Assembly (NCBI RefSeq): GCF_007671725.1
Contig: NZ_VCNM01000001.1
Span: 434,001 to 498,000 of the forward strand
Source: Halorubrum depositum
Lineage (GTDB): Archaea; Halobacteriota; Halobacteria; Halobacteriales; Haloferacaceae
Length of the DNA stretch: 64,000 nucleotides
Direction: 5' to 3'
The notes under the pieces were generated by a model. That model did no database searches. It saw nothing but the letters and a program-made list of their open reading frames with translations, and was not told where the DNA came from. How positions within the stretch are numbered: the first letter of the stretch is position 1; every line of letters begins with the position of its first letter. Shown one piece after another: positions 15,616-23,080 of this stretch. The position numbers and the translations under genes were made by a program.

Positions 15616-17214
15616 ATGGTCGAGGCACCACAGACCGAGGAGGGGTGGTTCGCGCTGCACGACTTCCGGTCTATCGACTGGGACGCGTGGCGCGACGCCC
15701 CCGAGCGGGAGCGACGACGGGCGATCGAGGAGGGGAAGGCCTTCCTGAAACACCGCGAGCTCGTCGCCGACGCCGAGGAGGGCGACTCCGGGCTGTTCTC
15801 GGTGCTCGGGCACAAGGCCGACCTCCTGTTCGTCCACTTCCGGCCGACGCTCGACGACCTCTCGTCGATCGAGCGCCGGTTCGAGGACACCGCGCTCGCG
15901 AACTTCACCGAGCGGACCACCTCGTACGTCTCGGTCACCGAGGTCTCCGGCTACGTCTCCGACGCGTACTTCGAGGAGGGGCCCGAGGAGGTCGACGCCG
16001 GCCTCCGCCGGTACATCGAGGGGAAGCTGACCCCGGAGATCCCGGACGACGAGTACGTCTGCTTCTATCCGATGAGCAAGCGCCGCGGCGAGGAGTACAA
16101 CTGGTACGACCTCTCCTTTTCGGACCGCGCGGAGCTCATGGCCGGCCACGGCGAGGTCGGCAAGGAGTACGCCGGGAAGATCAAGCAGGTGATCGCCTCC
16201 TCGGTCGGCCTCGACGACCACGAGTGGGGCGTCACGCTGTTCGGTTCGGACCCGACGGACATCAAGGACATCGTCTACGAGATGCGCTTCGACCCCGCCT
16301 CATCGCGGTACGGCGAGTTCGAGGAGTTCTACATCGGGCGGCGGTTCCCGCCGGCCGACCTCGGCGCGTACCTCGCGGGCGAGACGGTGCCCACGGGCGA
16401 CGCCGACCGGGAGGGCGAGCACGGCCACGGCGAGGGGGGACACGGCGGCGCTCACGGCGAGAGCGACCATCACGGCGACGAGAGCCGCGGGAGCCGCGGC
16501 GGGGGCCACGACCACGCGAGCGCCGGCGGCGGCTCCGCGCACGGCGACCACCCGCACGGCGAGGAGGAACCGAGCGGCGAGGGCGATCACCCGCACGGCG
16601 ATGAGGAGGCGGGCGGCGAGGGCGTCTCCGACGAGGAGATCCGCGGCGAGCTCGCTGACCTCGACATCTACGCCGGGAAGCCGCACGGCGAGGACGTGTA
16701 CGCCACCGTGCTGTACAGCGAGGCCGACGTCGACGAGCTGTTCGACGAGGTCGAGGGGCTCCGCGGCAACTTCGACCACTACGGCACCCACGTGAAGACG
16801 GCCGTGTACGAGGGTCGCCACACCGACCGGTCCGCGGTCGTCTCCATCTGGGACACGGCCTCCGCCGCCGAGACCGCGGCCGGGTTCCTCTCGGAGCTCC
16901 CGGACGTCGTCGCCCGCGCCGGCGAGGAGTCCGGCTTCGGCACGATGGGGATGTTCTACACCGTCAAGCCGGACTACCGCGAGGAGTTCGGCGACACGTT
17001 CGACGAGGTCGGCGAGATCCTCGCGGAGATGGACGGCCACGTCGAGACCGACCTGATGAGCAACGTCGAGGACGAGAACGACATGTTCATCGCCAGCCAG
17101 TGGGAGGCGAAGGAGGACGCGATGACGTTCTTCGGCTCAGACGAGTTCCGCGAGACGGTCGAGTGGGGCCGCGAGGTGCTGGCCGACCGGCCGCGGCACG
17201 TCTTCCTCGCCTGA
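15616..17214 (+). CDS. pitA: PitA-type fusion: coproheme decarboxylase + ABM monooxygenase
   Basis: 532-aa fusion. Residues 1-255 form a chlorite-dismutase/HemQ-family domain: FYPMSKRRGEEYNWYDL carries the likely catalytic Tyr151 of coproheme decarboxylases, and LMAGHGEVGKEYAGK carries the proximal haem His178. Residues 265-336 are a Gly/His/acidic linker with 13 His. Residues 350-532 form an antibiotic-biosynthesis-monooxygenase (ABM) ferredoxin-like domain, a fold shared with haem-degrading enzymes. Haloarchaea are known to carry this fusion. The likely role is the last step of the coproporphyrin-dependent haem pathway, with the C-terminal part possibly handling haem. The divergent PadR gene may regulate it. 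Confidence 0.93.
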   Translation: MVEAPQTEEGWFALHDFRSIDWDAWRDAPERERRRAIEEGKAFLKHRELVADAEEGDSGLFSVLGHKADLLFVHFRPTLDDLSSIERRFEDTALANFTERTTSYVSVTEVSGYVSDAYFEEGPEEVDAGLRRYIEGKLTPEIPDDEYVCFYPMSKRRGEEYNWYDLSFSDRAELMAGHGEVGKEYAGKIKQVIASSVGLDDHEWGVTLFGSDPTDIKDIVYEMRFDPASSRYGEFEEFYIGRRFPPADLGAYLAGETVPTGDADREGEHGHGEGGHGGAHGESDHHGDESRGSRGGGHDHASAGGGSAHGDHPHGEEEPSGEGDHPHGDEEAGGEGVSDEEIRGELADLDIYAGKPHGEDVYATVLYSEADVDELFDEVEGLRGNFDHYGTHVKTAVYEGRHTDRSAVVSIWDTASAAETAAGFLSELPDVVARAGEESGFGTMGMFYTVKPDYREEFGDTFDEVGEILAEMDGHVETDLMSNVEDENDMFIASQWEAKEDAMTFFGSDEFRETVEWGREVLADRPRHVFLA

Positions 17215-17280
17215 TTCCGGGACGAACCGCCCCGCCGCCGACCGCCTGTTTTTAACTATCGCCTCGGCGAACGGAGTCGT

Positions 17281-17745
17281 ATGTTCGACACGATCGTGGT
17301 CGCGACCGACGGCTCCGACAGCGTGCGGCGGGCCGTCGACGTCGCGGTCGACGTCGCCGCCCGATTCGAGGCCGAGGTCCACGCCGTCTACGTCGTCGAC
17401 GAGGGAGAAGTCGAGTCCACGCCCGACGAGGTCCGCGAGGACCTCCGCGAGGCGCTCGACGACCACGGCGAGTCGGCGCTCGAACAGGTCGCCGACGCCG
17501 CGGCGGAGCGCGACCCCGGCATCGACGTCACGGTCGAGGTGCGCGAGGGGCGGCCGGCCGCCGAGATATCCGGGTACGCCCGCGACGTCGACGCCGACGT
17601 CGTCGCGATGGGGACGCGCGGGCGACACGGCGAGAACCGGTTCCTCATCGGCTCCGTCGCGGAGCGCGTCGTGCGGACCTGTCCGATCCCCGTGCTCACC
17701 GTCCGCCAGCTCACCGACGAGGACCCGCGGCGAACGACGATCTGA
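17281..17745 (+). CDS. Universal stress protein UspA
   Basis: 154-aa single-domain Usp. It starts FDTIVVATDGSDSV and has the ATP-binding G-2x-G-9x-GS motif in GTRGRHGENRFLIGS, then ERVVRTCPIPVLTV. It probably binds ATP and dimerises; its physiological role is not visible. An AT-rich TATA-like patch (tttttaactat, 17249-17259) about 27 bp before ATG 17281 suggests a leaderless or very short-leader message. Confidence 0.95.
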   Translation: MFDTIVVATDGSDSVRRAVDVAVDVAARFEAEVHAVYVVDEGEVESTPDEVREDLREALDDHGESALEQVADAAAERDPGIDVTVEVREGRPAAEISGYARDVDADVVAMGTRGRHGENRFLIGSVAERVVRTCPIPVLTVRQLTDEDPRRTTI

Positions 17746-17843
17746 GGGACGCACGCGGCGGGACGGCGGCACGGGCGGACGAGGTGATCCGACGCGCACC
17801 CGGAGAACGGCGGAGTTTTCCCGCTCCCGCCCGGCCCGTCGGT

Positions 17844-19136
17844 ATGGACGACGAGCTCATCGACGAGGCGGGGATCCCCCGCTCGCGGTACACGCGGCTG
17901 CCCGGCAAGGGCTTCTTCTACCCGGACTCGCTGGACGAGGAGCGCGCCGAGCGGCGGGCCAAGGAGGCGATCGAGGGGAGCGAGGCGGTCGTGATCGCCG
18001 ACGGCGACGCCGACGGGCTCGCCTGCGCGGCGATGGTCCGGGAGGCGTACGACGCCGCCCTCGACGTCGCCGACTTCGAGGCCGCCATCGCGGCGCGGCT
18101 CGCGGAGGGGGACGACGGAGAGGAGGCGAGCGAAGACGCGGAGGAAGCGGGCGAAGACGCGGAGGGGGAGGTCACCGACGACGGCGACGATCCCACCGAC
18201 GACGCTCACACGCGGTCACCGGTCGGGCTGGTCGCGGCGGGGCCGTACTCGCTCGACACCTCGCTCGAACGCGTGCTCGCGTACGCCGACGACGACGTCG
18301 ACCTGTTCGTCTGCGACCTCTGTCCCGACGACTACGAGTGGATCGCGGAGCCGCTGGAGGCGCTCGCGGAGGAGACCGCCTCGATCCGCTGGTTCGACCA
18401 CCACCAGTGGGACGAGGAGACGGCGGAAGCGGTCCGAGCGCTCGGCGTCGACCTCGTGATCGGCGAGTCCGACGAGGAGTGCACCGCCGACGTGGCGCTG
18501 CGCTCGCTCGACCACGCGTTCGACGACCGGTGGGCCGAGCTGGCGGCCGTGACGCGCGACCACGACCTCTGGATCAAGGAGGACCCGCGCTCGGACGACC
18601 TCGCCGACTACTCCTACTGGGCCGGGAGCGAGGAGTACGCGACGGTCGTCGGCGCGTACGGCGCCGACCTCCCGGAGACCGTCGAGGCGTTCGTCGCCGA
18701 CCGCCGCGTCGAGAAGGAGGCGCGGATCGACGCCGCCGTCGACCGCGCGGTCACCCACGAGGTCGGCGCGTGGACCGTCGCGGTGACGTACGGGCGGTGT
18801 TCGCAGAACGAGGTCGCGGAGGCCCTCCGCGAGGCGGGCGCGGACGCCGCCGTGATCGTCAAGCCGGCCGGCTCTGCGTCGATCCGCGGCTCGGAGGCGT
18901 TCCGGCACGCCCACGAGGTCGCCGGGAAGGTGAACGGCGGCGGCCACCCGCAGGCCGCCGGCTGCAAGCCCGACATCTACGACGACATGCTCGATTACGC
19001 CCAGCACTGGACGACCGAAGGGCAGGCCTGCAAGCGGGTCATCCTCGCCGCGTTCGAGGCGGTCGCCGAGGAGGTCGCGGCGGCGGAGGGCGACGCGGAC
19101 GGGCCCGACGCGGACGGAACTGACGCCGAAGAGTAG
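17844..19136 (+). CDS. DHH/DHHA1 family phosphoesterase
   Basis: 430-aa protein of the RecJ/NrnA superfamily. DHH motifs are VVIADGDADGLACAAM, DLFVCDLCPDD and the eponymous IRWFDHHQWD; the DHHA1 substrate motif is GGGHPQAAGC near residue 370. It likely needs Mn and cleaves single-stranded DNA, short oligonucleotides or a cyclic dinucleotide. An acidic insertion (residues about 90-128) between the first two motifs, and an acidic tail, are lineage-specific. ATG 17844 precedes the conserved N-terminus. Archaeal GAN (RecJ-like) partners of GINS are in the same superfamily, but assignment is open. Confidence 0.88.
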   Translation: MDDELIDEAGIPRSRYTRLPGKGFFYPDSLDEERAERRAKEAIEGSEAVVIADGDADGLACAAMVREAYDAALDVADFEAAIAARLAEGDDGEEASEDAEEAGEDAEGEVTDDGDDPTDDAHTRSPVGLVAAGPYSLDTSLERVLAYADDDVDLFVCDLCPDDYEWIAEPLEALAEETASIRWFDHHQWDEETAEAVRALGVDLVIGESDEECTADVALRSLDHAFDDRWAELAAVTRDHDLWIKEDPRSDDLADYSYWAGSEEYATVVGAYGADLPETVEAFVADRRVEKEARIDAAVDRAVTHEVGAWTVAVTYGRCSQNEVAEALREAGADAAVIVKPAGSASIRGSEAFRHAHEVAGKVNGGGHPQAAGCKPDIYDDMLDYAQHWTTEGQACKRVILAAFEAVAEEVAAAEGDADGPDADGTDAEE

Positions 19137-19202
19137 GGGTATCACCGAGCGAACAGGGGCGAACCGCACACTTTCATGTCGCCCGGCGACCCTGTCTCTC
19201 GC

Positions 19203-20177
19203 ATGGCGGAGATCCTCGTGGCCGGCGAAACGCTGATCGACTTCCTCCCCGGGTCGGGGGAGACGCTCCGCGACGTGGACGGCTTCTCGCACCGACCGGG
19301 CGGCGCGCCGGCCAACGTCGCGGTCGGGCTCTCCCGGCTCGGCGCCCTGCCGGCGTTCTGGACTCGGCTCGGCGGCGATCCGTTCGGCGACTTCCTGCGC
19401 GAGACGCTCGTCGATGAGGGGGTGCCGGCGGCCGCGTTCGAGCGCGTCGACGGCAACACCACCCTCGCGGTCGTCTCGCCTCCCGGCGTCGACGGTCGGC
19501 GCTTCCGCTTTTACGGCTCCGGCGACGTCACGTTCGGCTTCGAGCCCGGTTCGATCCCGGAAGACGCGCTGGCGTCCGTCTCGTGGGTCCACCTCGGCGG
19601 CGTCGCCCTCACGCACCCGGACGGCCGGGAAGCGATGCGCGAGCTGGCCGCGGCGGCCGGCGAGAGCGACTGCACGGTGTCGTTCGACGTCAACTACCGC
19701 GAGGACCTCGTGCCGGACGGCGAGCGCGAGGCCGTCGTCGACGCGGTCCGCGGGATCGTCGCCGACAGCGACGTCGTCTTCGCCAGCGACGAGGACGTGG
19801 ACGCGACGGGGCTCTCCTCGAAGGAGGGCGAGGCGCTCGGCCGCGACCTGCTGGAACTCGGCCCCCACACCGCCGTCGTAACGCTCGGAGAGTCCGGCGC
19901 GGTCGTCACGAGTTCGGCGGCGGCGCCGTGGGGCGAGCGGACCGCTCGCCACGCCGGCTTCGCGGTGGAGGCCGTCGACGCCACCGGCGCCGGCGACGCG
20001 TTCACCGCGGGGCTGATCGCGCGGCTCGCCGGGGAAGGCTCGGGGGGCGATGCCGACCTCGACGACGCGGTCGCGTTCGCCAACGCGACGGCCGCGCTCT
20101 CGGTTCGGGAACGTGGCGGGATGACGGCGGCCCCCTCGAAGGAGGGCGTGGAGTCGTTCCTCGGCGAACGTCGGTAG
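19203..20177 (+). CDS. PfkB family carbohydrate kinase
   Basis: 324-aa ribokinase-fold kinase: ILVAGETLIDFLP start, GGAPANVAVGLSRLG sugar-binding region, and the C-terminal ATP motif ATGAGDAFTAG with the catalytic Asp. The layout is closest to fructokinase or 2-keto-3-deoxygluconate kinase, but the sugar cannot be fixed from sequence. ATG 19203 (MAEILVAGE) is preferred over 19176. It is a single gene, convergent with the PP-loop gene. Confidence 0.9.
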   Translation: MAEILVAGETLIDFLPGSGETLRDVDGFSHRPGGAPANVAVGLSRLGALPAFWTRLGGDPFGDFLRETLVDEGVPAAAFERVDGNTTLAVVSPPGVDGRRFRFYGSGDVTFGFEPGSIPEDALASVSWVHLGGVALTHPDGREAMRELAAAAGESDCTVSFDVNYREDLVPDGEREAVVDAVRGIVADSDVVFASDEDVDATGLSSKEGEALGRDLLELGPHTAVVTLGESGAVVTSSAAAPWGERTARHAGFAVEAVDATGAGDAFTAGLIARLAGEGSGGDADLDDAVAFANATAALSVRERGGMTAAPSKEGVESFLGERR

Positions 20178-20226
20178 GGAGATCCGGTCGACTTCGGCGG
20201 AGAAACGACGCGAACGCGTCGCCGAC

Positions 20227-20820
20227 CTAGTCGTTCCGGCCGTGGACGTACGTCTGGTCGTGGTCCGGGAACACGTCGTCGACGGTGGCCTCGCCGTGCT
20301 CCTCCGCGATGAGGGTCCGGAGCTCGTCCTCGTAGTCTGCCTTCGGCACCTCCTCGCTCGGCCCCTGCTGGACGTCGAACGTCTCCTCGACGAGCCGGTC
20401 GACGGCGTGGCGGCCGAACCCCGACAGCGGGGAGATGTAGTCGACGCCGTGGCGGTCCTCTAAGCTCTGCGCCTGCGCGCGAGAGACCGTCGGCACCCGG
20501 TCGTCACGGCGGGTGCCGTCGGCGATCGCGTCGACGTCGCGGCTCGCGATCGCCTCCAGGGCGTGCTCGTGGACGCGCTGAATCCCGTTTCGGGGGTAGC
20601 CGTCCTCGAGCATGGTCGCGGCCGCCTCCTCGGCGACCGCGCGGTCCAGTTCGACGCGCTCGAAGGGAAACCCGAGCTCCGCGGCCGCCCGCTCGGCGTG
20701 CTCCCAGTCGTCGGTGAGCCCGAAGCTGCCGGTGACGCAGCGCACGTCGTAGAACCGGTCGAGCAGGTGGGCGGCGAGCGAGGAGTCCTTCCCCCCGCTG
20801 TACAGGAGCGCGAGCTCCAT
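20227..20820 (-). CDS. PP-loop (N-type) ATP pyrophosphatase family protein
   Basis: 197-aa protein with the PP-loop SGGKDSSLAAHLL at residues 8-20, the mark of enzymes that adenylate a substrate (asparagine synthase, QueC, tRNA thiolases). YISPLSGFGRHAVDRL is typical of the family's C-terminal part. No zinc ribbon is present. The substrate is unknown; tRNA or small-molecule modification are both possible. Its ATG directly follows the PDCD5 stop, so the two are one unit. Confidence 0.82.
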   Translation of the reverse strand: MELALLYSGGKDSSLAAHLLDRFYDVRCVTGSFGLTDDWEHAERAAAELGFPFERVELDRAVAEEAAATMLEDGYPRNGIQRVHEHALEAIASRDVDAIADGTRRDDRVPTVSRAQAQSLEDRHGVDYISPLSGFGRHAVDRLVEETFDVQQGPSEEVPKADYEDELRTLIAEEHGEATVDDVFPDHDQTYVHGRND

Positions 20821-21171
20821 CTATCGCCGCCTGATGTCGAAGCTCTGCTGATCGGGCTGCAGCTCCTTCAGGAGGTCGCGCATCTGGTCCTCGTCGATAC
20901 GTCCCTGAATCCGACCGCTCTGGGCGAGCGCCGCGACCTGCTGTTTCACCTTCTCGCCGAACTCCGGCTTCGACATCTCGACCGCGTTGAGCCGCTGGCG
21001 CGCGCCGTCGGTCAGGTACTGCTTGAGGACGGCCTCCTGCTGGGCGTCGGCGCGCTCCTGCGCCTCGCGCTGGGCCTCGGCGTCGCCGCCGCCCTGCTGC
21101 TGCTCGCGGAGCTCCTCCATCTTCTTCTCTCGCAGTTCCTCCAGTCGTTCGTCGTCGGGGTTCTCGCTCAT
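20821..21171 (-). CDS. PDCD5 family DNA-binding protein
   Basis: 116-aa archaeal PDCD5 homologue: a charged helical N-terminus ([16 protein letters not shown]), a three-helix core ([20 protein letters not shown]) and [19 protein letters not shown] near the end. Family members bind DNA or ribosomes; the archaeal role is unsettled. In many archaea PDCD5 sits by ribosomal protein S19e, which is not seen here; it pairs with a PP-loop enzyme and lies 150 bp from the divergent nmd3. Confidence 0.93.
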   Translation of the reverse strand: MSENPDDERLEELREKKMEELREQQQGGGDAEAQREAQERADAQQEAVLKQYLTDGARQRLNAVEMSKPEFGEKVKQQVAALAQSGRIQGRIDEDQMRDLLKELQPDQQSFDIRRR

Positions 21172-21321
21172 ACGAGGGCCTTCACGGCCCGCGCGAAAAA
21201 CGATTTCGGAGGCCGCGGTGGCGACCGCGGGGCGTCGGACGCCCCGAACGGCCGGCGGGGGAGGACCGCCCGCGCCGACGGTCCGCGCCGCTTAAACGGC
21301 TCCTCGGCGTAGCCGCGGGCA

Positions 21322-22428
21322 ATGAGCGAGTCGCGGGAGTTCTGTCCGCGGTGCGGCGATCCGGTGCCGGAGCGGAGCGAGCCGCTCCCCGGCGAACCGC
21401 GCGGCCGAGACGCGCTGTTATGTGACGACTGTTACTTCGAGGACTTCGACCTCGTCGACGCCCCCGACCGGATCGAGGTGCTGGTCTGCTCCGGCTGCGG
21501 CGCGGTCCGGCGGGGCGAGTCGTGGCGCGACGTCGGCGCGCGCGACTACACCGACGTCGCCGTCGACGAGGTGGCGGAGGCGCTCGGCGTCCACGTCGAC
21601 GCCACGGACGTCGAGTGGGGCGTCGAGCCCGAGCAGGTCGACGAGAACAACGTCCGGATGCACTGCCGCTTCTCGGGCGTCGTCCGCGGGACGCTCCGCT
21701 CCGCGGAGGTCACGGTCCCGGTGAAGATATCGCGCGGGACCTGCGACCGCTGCGGGCGGATCGCCGGCGGCTACTACGCCGGCACCGTGCAGGTGCGCGC
21801 GGACGAGCGCGACCTGACGCCGGAAGAGCGCGCCGAGGCGCTCGAGATCGCCGAGTCGTACGTCGCCGCCCAGGAGGCCGACGGCGACCGCGAGGCCTTC
21901 ATCACGGAGGTGAAAGAGACCGACGACGGCCCGGACGTGAAGCTCTCCTCGAACCGGCTCGCCCAGAACGTCGCGACGCGCGTCACCGACGCGCTCGGCG
22001 GGAGCTTCGAGTCGTATCCGACGCTCGTCACCGAGGACGGCGACGGCAACGAGGTGTACCGGGTGACGTTCGCGGTCCGGCTCCCGCGGTACGCCGAGGG
22101 CGAGATTATCGACCCCGAGGACGGCGACGGTCCCGTGCTCGTCACGGGCGTCTCCGGCCGGCTGCAGGGGGTCCGTCTCGCGACGGGCGAGGCGTACACC
22201 TCGGAGTTCGAGGACGCCGAGGCGCCGGACGCGACGCGGCTCGGAACGCGTGACGACGCAGCGGAGACGACGGTCGTGACGGTCGAAGACGAGAACGCGA
22301 TTCAGGTGCTCGACCCGGTCACCTACGAGGCGAAGACGGTCCCGAACCCCGACTTCGTCGACGGCGACGCCGACAGCGTGCTGGCGTTCGAACACGAGGG
22401 CGACGTGCACCTCGTCCCGGACGAGTAG
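21322..22428 (+). CDS. nmd3: NMD3 homologue, ribosome-associated
   Basis: 368-aa archaeal NMD3. Four CxxC zinc knuckles (CPRCGDP, LLCDDCYFED, CSGCGAVRR, CDRCGRIAGG) in the first 150 residues form the two treble-clef units that in eukaryotes bind the 60S subunit. Beta domains follow (RVTFAVRLPRYAEGEI). Archaea lack nuclear export, so the role is probably large-subunit maturation or quality control. It is divergent from PDCD5, another translation-associated gene. Confidence 0.95.
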   Translation: MSESREFCPRCGDPVPERSEPLPGEPRGRDALLCDDCYFEDFDLVDAPDRIEVLVCSGCGAVRRGESWRDVGARDYTDVAVDEVAEALGVHVDATDVEWGVEPEQVDENNVRMHCRFSGVVRGTLRSAEVTVPVKISRGTCDRCGRIAGGYYAGTVQVRADERDLTPEERAEALEIAESYVAAQEADGDREAFITEVKETDDGPDVKLSSNRLAQNVATRVTDALGGSFESYPTLVTEDGDGNEVYRVTFAVRLPRYAEGEIIDPEDGDGPVLVTGVSGRLQGVRLATGEAYTSEFEDAEAPDATRLGTRDDAAETTVVTVEDENAIQVLDPVTYEAKTVPNPDFVDGDADSVLAFEHEGDVHLVPDE

Positions 22429-22572
22429 GGCGTCGTCGCGGAGAGGTCGGTCCGGGCGCCGTCGCGGAGGGACGCGATCTCGGCCCCCGACGGTCGCGAC
22501 GCTGTGCGTGACGGTACGCGAGGAAACGGCGGCGGGGACGGTCCGCCGTCGAGGTGAGGGAGGCGGTCGCGT

Positions 22573-22764
22573 TCAGTCGGCGCGAGCGGTCGACTCGTTT
22601 CCGAGGGCGGCGGCGCGCTCGGACTCGGTCACGTCGATGCCGCGGCGCTCGAGCTGTTCGACGAACTCGGCCTCGCTGAGGCCCGCCTGTGCGGCCGCCT
22701 GAGAGAGTGTCAGCGTTCGCGCACCGTACAGCGTCAGCGCACTCGAGAGGCCCTTCGTTGCCAT
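22573..22764 (-). CDS. UPF0175-like small HTH protein
   Basis: 63-aa protein. TLYGARTLTLSQAAAQAGLSEAEFVEQLERRG has the layout of UPF0175 proteins, antitoxin-like DNA-binding proteins in which SQAAAQAGLS is the helix-turn-helix. No toxin gene such as a PIN domain is adjacent, so it is an orphan here. A perfect inverted repeat overlaps its promoter, which fits autoregulation. Confidence 0.82.
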   Translation of the reverse strand: MATKGLSSALTLYGARTLTLSQAAAQAGLSEAEFVEQLERRGIDVTESERAAALGNESTARAD

Positions 22765-22765
22765 A

Positions 22766-22792
22766 CCTACAGTAGACCCGTGTAGGTTTATG
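22766..22792 (-). promoter_or_regulatory. Promoter and operator of the UPF0175-like gene
   Basis: CCTACA (22766-22771) and TGTAGG (22781-22786) form a perfect inverted repeat with a 9-bp spacer, lying between the ATG (22764) and a TATA-like CATAAA read on the minus strand (22792-22787). A repressor bound here would cover the transcription start. The encoded HTH protein is the obvious candidate. Confidence 0.55.
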
Positions 22793-22924
22793 AAGGTTAC
22801 TAATTGATTGAGGTTCCTGATACACCTTATACGATATATATTGACGATCGATCAGACCGGCGGCGTATAATCACTACCGAGGACGGCCCGCAGGAATTAT
22901 GCCGCTCTGCGGTGCAGGTGGGGT

Positions 22925-23008
22925 ATGAACAGACAACAGATATTCGCGCTGTTCTTCGCGTTCCTCATGGTGAGCTCCATGGCCGCCTGGGGAATCTCGC
23001 TGATTTAA
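22925..23008 (+). CDS. 27-aa single-span membrane microprotein
   Basis: ATG 22925 to TAA 23008 encodes MNRQQIFALFFAFLMVSSM followed by AAWGISLI: a short polar N-terminus and one hydrophobic helix of about 20 residues. A purine-rich GGTGGGG lies just before the ATG. The pattern resembles small conserved haloarchaeal membrane peptides, as far as memory allows. The function is unknown; it may be a subunit or regulator of a membrane complex. The gene is below usual length cut-offs. Confidence 0.6.
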   Translation: MNRQQIFALFFAFLMVSSMAAWGISLI

Positions 23009-23080
23009 GCGGGGATCGCGCGATCCGACGGCCTCGTATCCGGCGCCGCTCGGCGGCGAAACGCGGCTCGAACCTCCGCC

